Positions 23,654-27,440 of a stretch of DNA of 27,440 nucleotides are shown piece after piece (position 1 is the first letter of the stretch; the number at the start of each line of letters is the position of its first letter). Below the pieces are notes generated by a model. It ran no database searches, was not told the DNA's origin, and was given only the letters and a program-made list of their open reading frames with translations. The position numbers were made by a program, and so were the translations under genes. Source of the stretch: RGIG5327 sp045612485 (lineage in GTDB: Bacteria > Verrucomicrobiota > Lentisphaeria > Victivallales > UBA1829); the NCBI GenBank assembly GCA_045612485.1, contig JAZKZE010000125.1, forward strand, positions 1 to 27,440, written 5' to 3'.

Positions 23654-24763
23654 TCATTCCTGAACAAGTTCAGGAGAGCTTTCCTTGTAGTAGGAATATG
23701 CCATTTTCTTGAGGAAATCCACATCCAGCTTCCAGTCAAGGATCCCGGAACCGAGAGCCTCTCTCACAGAAGAACTGTCAAAGGTGATGCGGGTCTCAAA
23801 GTAAGGCATAAGGTCGCCGATCATCTTGCGGATGAGTTTTTCATCTGCATTTTCAGCCTGTGTGACCTTGGTAACCCCCAGATTGGGCATCTTGAGGATG
23901 CAGGACATGGCTTCAGCGATCATAACCGTTGTTACGGGGCTTTCACCGGTAAGGTGATATCCTCTATTCTCCACAGGCTTGCAGAAAAGCCGGGAAATAG
24001 CTTTCTGAACATAGTCGATAGGAGTAAAGTAGATGCGGTCGGAAAGAGGACTCTGCAGTTTCACAACGCTTTCCAGAACAGCATTGGCAGGAAGTCCGCA
24101 TTTGGCACAGTGATGTTTCTTCACAACGCCGAGAAACTCCATGATACGGTAGAAGGCAAGGGGTTTGCGGATCCGTCCGTCAGTAAGACGGCCCACGATG
24201 ATGCCGGGACGGTAGATGGTGAAGGGGATACCGCTGGCACGCACCAGTTTTTCCGCTTCAAATTTACTGCGTTCATAAGAGTTGTTGAAGTCTTCGGCAC
24301 GCAATTCATCTTCTTTGACCAGTCCTTCGCATTTTCCGGCAACATAGGCAGTCCCCACATAATGGAGAGCTTTCACCTGCAGTTTCTTTGCCAGATCCAG
24401 CATGTTCTGTGTTCCCTGCATATTGGTTTTGAAGACGGTACCGTTGGGGTCCTTCCCCAGATTCACATCTGCAGCACAGTGGAACATCTCGTCATAGGGA
24501 CCTTTTGAGACGATCTCATCCACAGGCAGATCAAGGATGTTACCGTCAATCACGGTAATGTGTTTGAGGACTTCTTCCGCAAAATCGGGAGTCCCGTCAA
24601 ATTCGCACTGCTCGATAATGGCTTTTTTGACGCGTTCTTCCGCACTTTCTCCCCGTCCGCTTCTGCAGATAGCAGTGATCTCAAGATCTTTTCTGTTGCG
24701 AAGAGTTTCGGTGACGAATGCTGCGCCTACCAACCCGGTGATTCCTGTCAGCAAGAGTTTCAA
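23654..24763 (-). CDS. Extended SDR / thioester-reductase-like NAD(P)-dependent oxidoreductase
   Basis: 369 residues from a TTG start at 24763. GGGAGTG lies four bases upstream, and the Rossmann motif begins immediately (KLLLTGITGLVG, residues 2-13), so the in-frame ATG at 24856, within the promoter region, is rejected. The catalytic Y-x3-K is Tyr163/Lys167 in SYERSKFEAEKL, with GTAYVAGKCEG near 137-147. ICRSGRGESAEERVKKAI and HCAADVNLGKDP are typical of the NAD_binding_4 group, which includes thioester and fatty acyl-CoA/ACP reductases. A CAKCG pair near 230 is unusual for the group. The gene stands alone with a strong promoter. The substrate is unknown; reduction of an acyl thioester is the best inference. 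Confidence 0.83.
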   Translation of the reverse strand: MKLLLTGITGLVGAAFVTETLRNRKDLEITAICRSGRGESAEERVKKAIIEQCEFDGTPDFAEEVLKHITVIDGNILDLPVDEIVSKGPYDEMFHCAADVNLGKDPNGTVFKTNMQGTQNMLDLAKKLQVKALHYVGTAYVAGKCEGLVKEDELRAEDFNNSYERSKFEAEKLVRASGIPFTIYRPGIIVGRLTDGRIRKPLAFYRIMEFLGVVKKHHCAKCGLPANAVLESVVKLQSPLSDRIYFTPIDYVQKAISRLFCKPVENRGYHLTGESPVTTVMIAEAMSCILKMPNLGVTKVTQAENADEKLIRKMIGDLMPYFETRITFDSSSVREALGSGILDWKLDVDFLKKMAYSYYKESSPELVQE

Positions 24764-24767
24764 GTTA

Positions 24768-24774
24768 CACTCCC
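24768..24774 (-). promoter_or_regulatory. Ribosome binding site for the TTG start
   Basis: On the minus strand the sequence is GGGAGTG, four bases before TTG 24763. No ATG or GTG at a suitable distance competes, so it decides the start. Confidence 0.75.
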
Positions 24775-24844
24775 GTTTTTTTAGTTGATTGTCTGTATAT
24801 AAATAATTGTTATTTTTCCGCGTAAAAACATAATCACAAACAAT

Positions 24845-24872
24845 AATATAGCACAATTCCGCTTTTTGTCAA
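24845..24872 (-). promoter_or_regulatory. Sigma70-type promoter for the reductase gene
   Basis: On the minus strand: TTGACA (24872-24867), 16-base spacer ending in GTGC, then TATATT (24850-24845). It is almost the same as the yebC promoter. The leader to the TTG start is about 75 bases. Confidence 0.85.
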
Positions 24873-25132
24873 GAAACAAAAACTTTTTTCTTTTTTCCTG
24901 CCGTTTTCCGACACCTCCCGCAACACCGGAAAATCCGCCGGAAAAAGTTTCATTTTCAAACATTTTCAATCAACATTCTGCACGAAAAAACAAAAGTAAA
25001 AAGATATTTTTTCAGCTCAAAAAAAAAGTGATTTTTTTTATTCCGGCAGAATTTCCCCTCTGTAAGCAGGATTTATCTAACATTTTTGCAATTTCAATCT
25101 CTCTGTATTCCGGTCCGGTGAAGTTCAGCGTC
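24873..25132 (+). other. AT-rich spacer between two divergent promoters
   Basis: About 260 bases with many A and T runs. No open frame here has a ribosome site and a protein-like composition. An inverted repeat TTTTCCG (24904-24910) / CGGAAAA (24927-24933) with a 16-base loop, and the nearby repeated CCGGAAAA words, could be a protein-binding site or chance. I see no RNA gene. Confidence 0.5.
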
Positions 25133-25160
25133 TTGACTCCGGTAAAAGCGGTGCTATATT
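25133..25160 (+). promoter_or_regulatory. Sigma70-type promoter for the V-type ATPase operon
   Basis: TTGACT (25133-25138), 16-base spacer ending in GTGC, then TATATT (25155-25160). The leader of about 75 bases contains a small GCGG-TAAT-CCGC hairpin (25215-25226) directly before the ribosome site of atpE. Confidence 0.85.
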
Positions 25161-25240
25161 AATCTGATTTTATTAAATAAAGAAATATCTATTTTGAAAC
25201 AATATATTTATAGTGCGGTAATCCGCCGGAAAGGATGAAA

Positions 25241-25843
25241 ATGGCAGAAGATATTCAGAGTCTGCTGGACAGGATCAATGCCGAAGGAGTGGCAAGAGCC
25301 GAAGAAGAGAGTAGAAAGATCATCGCTGACGCTAAAGCACAGGCGGAAAAAATCATCGCTGACGCTAAAACACAGGCGGAAGTCCTGGTAAAAGAAGGCG
25401 CCGATAAGGCTGCTGTAAACGAAATGCGCGCGAAAGAAGCCATCAAACAGGCTGCCAGAGATATTATTATAGCGTTGAGGAGCGATCTTCTTGCCAAACT
25501 TTCCGCCGCAGTGAAAGAGTGTACTTCCGCCGCCCTTACAGAAGATGTCATGGGCAACATCATCCTTGAAATGGCGAAGGGATATGCCAAAAATCCTGCC
25601 GGAAACGATATTCAGATCCTCCTTTCCCAGAAAGATGCTGAAGATGCTGAAAAGATCCTCAAAGGAGCATTTCTTGCAGAACTCAAAGCCAAACCTGTAC
25701 TGAATTTCACACAGGATTTCAACAGCGGTCTTCAGATCTCCTTCAAAGAAAATGATGTATTCTTTGACTTCAGTGATGAAGCTCTTGCGGAGATCCTTTG
25801 CAAATTTGTCGGTCCGAAACTTGCGGAAGTGATCAGAAACTGA
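25241..25843 (+). CDS. atpE: V-type ATP synthase/ATPase subunit E
   Basis: 200 residues from ATG 25241, which has GGAAAGG six bases upstream; an ATG two codons earlier is too close to that site. Subunit E forms the peripheral stalk that holds the catalytic head. The N-terminal half is a long Ala/Lys/Glu coiled coil (about residues 1-75) with an 11-residue unit, KIIADAK-x-QAE, repeated twice in tandem. The C-terminal half is a mixed globular domain that would contact the A3B3 head. The gene is the first of a V-ATPase operon, followed by DUF2764 and subunit A. The function is clear from position and coiled-coil type, though subunit E proteins diverge strongly. Confidence 0.88.
   Translation: MAEDIQSLLDRINAEGVARAEEESRKIIADAKAQAEKIIADAKTQAEVLVKEGADKAAVNEMRAKEAIKQAARDIIIALRSDLLAKLSAAVKECTSAALTEDVMGNIILEMAKGYAKNPAGNDIQILLSQKDAEDAEKILKGAFLAELKAKPVLNFTQDFNSGLQISFKENDVFFDFSDEALAEILCKFVGPKLAEVIRN
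25316..25381 (+). repeat. Two tandem 33-bp units inside atpE
   Basis: Unit 1 (25316-25348) and unit 2 (25349-25381) differ at two of 33 positions by eye (AAG/AAA and GCA/ACA). Each encodes KIIADAK-x-QAE, 11 residues, so the reading frame and the coiled-coil phase (a hendecad) are kept. Confidence 0.93.
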
Positions 25844-25850
25844 GGAAAAT

Positions 25851-25890
25851 GCCTGTCTGCGGAAAAATTCCATACTTCCGCAAAACAGGC
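25851..25890 (+). other. Intercistronic stem-loop between atpE and the DUF2764 gene
   Basis: Arms GCCTGT..GCGGAA and TTCCGC...ACAGGC pair over 12 bp with a small internal loop and an 11-base apical loop. No T run follows, so it is not a normal terminator. It could protect the atpE message end or partly limit downstream expression. Confidence 0.7.
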
Positions 25891-25910
25891 GACAGGGAAC
25901 AAATAATATC

Positions 25911-26474
25911 ATGTTATCCAATAAACAATATTTTGCTCTGAAAGCCTCCCTTCCCTATCTGAAATTCGGGGAAGCTCCAGTTCTTTCCCGTGAAAGATTT
26001 ATGGAATACTGCGGGGTTTTTCTCGGCAGAAAAGAGCTGGAATATTTACAGAATCTTTCCCTTCAGGATCCCGGAAAAGAACCTGAAAAAGGCAGTACGG
26101 AAGCAAAGTTTCATTCTTTTGAAACAGCCCTGCGTAATGCCCTTGTTACATTCCGGGCAAAGAAAAAAGGCAGAAAAGCGGATATTTTCCTGCGGGAAAA
26201 TTCCGGCAGTGAAGCAGACAGAGATATGAGTAATCTTATCAATCTGCTGCAAAACGCCTCCGATGCCCTGGAACGGGAGAAGATCCTGGACAATGCCCGC
26301 TGGACATTTCTGGATGAAATGGAACTTGTCCATTATGCAGATCTGGATGCATTGAGTATCTATTGCCGCAAGCTCCTCATCCTTGAAAAGTGGACGCAAT
26401 ATCAAAAAGAACAGGCGGAAAAAAATCTGGAAGAAACTGTTTCCACCGTGGAAAAGACCGCCCGGAAAATCTGA
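25911..26474 (+). CDS. DUF2764 protein of the V-type ATPase operon
   Basis: 187 residues. The N-terminus NKQYFALKASLPYLKFGEAPVLS is the DUF2764 signature; such genes sit between V-ATPase subunits E and A in Bacteroidetes, Chlamydiae, spirochaetes and PVC bacteria. The rest is helical and charged, with a Lys/Arg-rich stretch near residues 78-93 and a C-terminal amphipathic helix (about 150-187) that could form a coiled coil. No enzyme motif is seen. Its position suggests a structural or assembly part of the ATPase, perhaps a stalk component, but this is inference. Confidence 0.85.
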   Translation: MLSNKQYFALKASLPYLKFGEAPVLSRERFMEYCGVFLGRKELEYLQNLSLQDPGKEPEKGSTEAKFHSFETALRNALVTFRAKKKGRKADIFLRENSGSEADRDMSNLINLLQNASDALEREKILDNARWTFLDEMELVHYADLDALSIYCRKLLILEKWTQYQKEQAEKNLEETVSTVEKTARKI

Positions 26475-26526
26475 ATAAAAAATAACGATAAAATACAAAT
26501 AGAAATTATCAGGAGTGTACAAAAGT

Positions 26527-27440
26527 ATGCCGGAAACAAAAACAGGACATATTACCGGGATCAACAGCAACCTTCTGACCGTGGAATTTGATACTTCCGT
26601 GGAACAGAATGAGGTGGCGTTTGCCCTTCTGGGGGATCTCAAGCTGAAAGCAGAGGTCATCCGCGTAAGAGGAAAGAAAGCTGACCTTCAGGTATTTGAA
26701 AGTACGGAAGGACTTAAAGAAGGCGACAAAGTGGAATTTACCGGAGATCTGCTCTCTGTGGAATTGGGGCCGGGACTTCTCGCCCAGGTTTACGATGGTC
26801 TCCAGAATCCTTTGAACGAACTGGCGGAAAAAGCCGGATTCTTCCTGAAACGGGGTATTTATCTTGACCCGCTGGAAGATTCCTCCACATGGGAGTTCAC
26901 CCCCATAGCCAAAGTCGGAGATAAAGTACATGCCGGCGACAGATTGGGCAGTGTCCCCGAAGGGATCTTCACCCACTATATCATGCTGCCTTTTGCTTTC
27001 AGAGGCACATGGGAAGTAGTGAAAATCGTTACTGCCGGGACATACAGACTGCGGGAATGTATTGCGGTGGTGCGGAATTCCAACGGTGTGGAACGGGAAG
27101 TCACCATGACCCAGAAATGGCCGGTGAAAGTTCCAATTTCCTGCTATAAGGAAAAACTTCTCCCCACCGACTCCATCACCACCCAGCAGCGGATCATTGA
27201 TACCTTCTTCCCTGTGGCACAGGGTGGTACATTCTGTACCCCCGGACCTTTCGGTGCCGGGAAAACGGTGCTTCAGCATACTATCAGCCGTTACGCCGAA
27301 GCCGATGTGGTCGTAATAGCCGCCTGCGGTGAACGTGCCGGCGAGGTGGTGGAGATCCTCCGGGAGTATCCGGAACTTGAAGACCCCCGTACCGGCCGTT
27401 CCCTGATGGACCGCTCCATCATCATCTGCAACACCAGCAG
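26527..27440 (+). CDS. atpA: V-type ATP synthase/ATPase catalytic subunit A, 3' end missing
   Basis: Translated by hand: 304 complete codons, cut by the right edge (family length about 580-600). AGGAG lies upstream of the ATG. The N-terminal beta-barrel is followed by the long 'non-homologous' region typical of subunit A, then QQRIIDTFFPVAQGGTFCTPGPFGAGKT, in which Walker A GPFGAGKT is at 240-247. CGERAGEVVEIL starts near 267 and is followed by YPELEDPRTGRSLMDRS and the start of NTS. Bacterial A/V-type members of the Chlamydia/Bacteroidetes group also have ERAGEV here instead of ERGNEM. Subunits B, D, I and K should follow outside the window. Confidence 0.96.
   Translation, partial: MPETKTGHITGINSNLLTVEFDTSVEQNEVAFALLGDLKLKAEVIRVRGKKADLQVFESTEGLKEGDKVEFTGDLLSVELGPGLLAQVYDGLQNPLNELAEKAGFFLKRGIYLDPLEDSSTWEFTPIAKVGDKVHAGDRLGSVPEGIFTHYIMLPFAFRGTWEVVKIVTAGTYRLRECIAVVRNSNGVEREVTMTQKWPVKVPISCYKEKLLPTDSITTQQRIIDTFFPVAQGGTFCTPGPFGAGKTVLQHTISRYAEADVVVIAACGERAGEVVEILREYPELEDPRTGRSLMDRSIIICNTS

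Noticed and set aside
1..27440. CRISPR arrays, insertion sequences, prophage or defence genes, rRNA or tRNA genes
   Set aside because: No regularly spaced repeats, transposase-like frames, terminal inverted repeats or cloverleaf-like stretches were found; intergenic spaces are short and explained by promoters and terminators.

Overview
The window looks like chromosomal core DNA from an anaerobic, Gram-negative-type bacterium of moderate GC content. The best guess is the PVC group, Lentisphaerae/Victivallales-like. That guess rests on: a V-type ATPase operon carrying the DUF2764 gene between subunits E and A; phosphatidylethanolamine synthesis by PssA plus Psd; a clostridial/anaerobe-style ferredoxin:thioredoxin reductase protein; an EFR1 flavodoxin-ferredoxin protein; and a large cytosolic TIM-barrel-like protein of a kind I associate with Lentisphaerae. 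No rRNA or tRNA gene lies in the window, so the placement is inference.

Layout. (1) 1-5413, minus strand: a tightly packed operon from one strong promoter, yebC-ruvC-psd-pssA-nth-acyltransferase-cinA (cinA runs off the left edge). (2) 5460-7539, minus: ferredoxin:thioredoxin reductase-like protein, thioredoxin, queC and trmO, i.e. redox plus tRNA modification. (3) 7577-8506, plus: a metallo-beta-lactamase-fold hydrolase with its own promoter and terminator. (4) 8519-10727, minus: a 713-residue protein with a helix-turn-helix-like repeat pair in front of a TIM-barrel-like region. (5) 10776-13375, minus: EFR1 protein, galE and a DEDDh exonuclease. (6) 13416-14550, plus: an MTA/SAH-nucleosidase-like protein with a C-terminal phosphoribosyltransferase-like domain. 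(7) 14639-19206, plus: obg, glycogen phosphorylase, a nucleoside deoxyribosyltransferase-like protein and an HTH regulator, closed by a strong terminator. (8) 19211-23064, minus: gyrB-recA. (9) 23130-23477, minus: a small zinc-ribbon protein. (10) 23574-24872, minus: an NAD(P)-dependent reductase with a TTG start. (11) 25133-27440, plus: V-type ATPase genes atpE, DUF2764 and atpA (cut by the right edge).

Functional view. Most genes are housekeeping: DNA topology, recombination and repair (gyrB, recA, ruvC, nth, exonuclease), phospholipid synthesis, tRNA modification, ribosome assembly, glycogen breakdown and ion-driven ATPase. No mobile element, CRISPR array or defence locus is visible, and I see no clear new multi-gene system. 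The points most worth a second look are: the nucleosidase/PRTase-like fusion; the HTH-like/TIM-barrel protein; a recurrent promoter type whose -10 box is TATATT, often preceded by TG; the reductase-thioredoxin pair heading a tRNA-modification operon; a nearly perfect 33-bp in-frame tandem duplication in the V-ATPase stalk subunit; and a marked excess of GATC in coding DNA.
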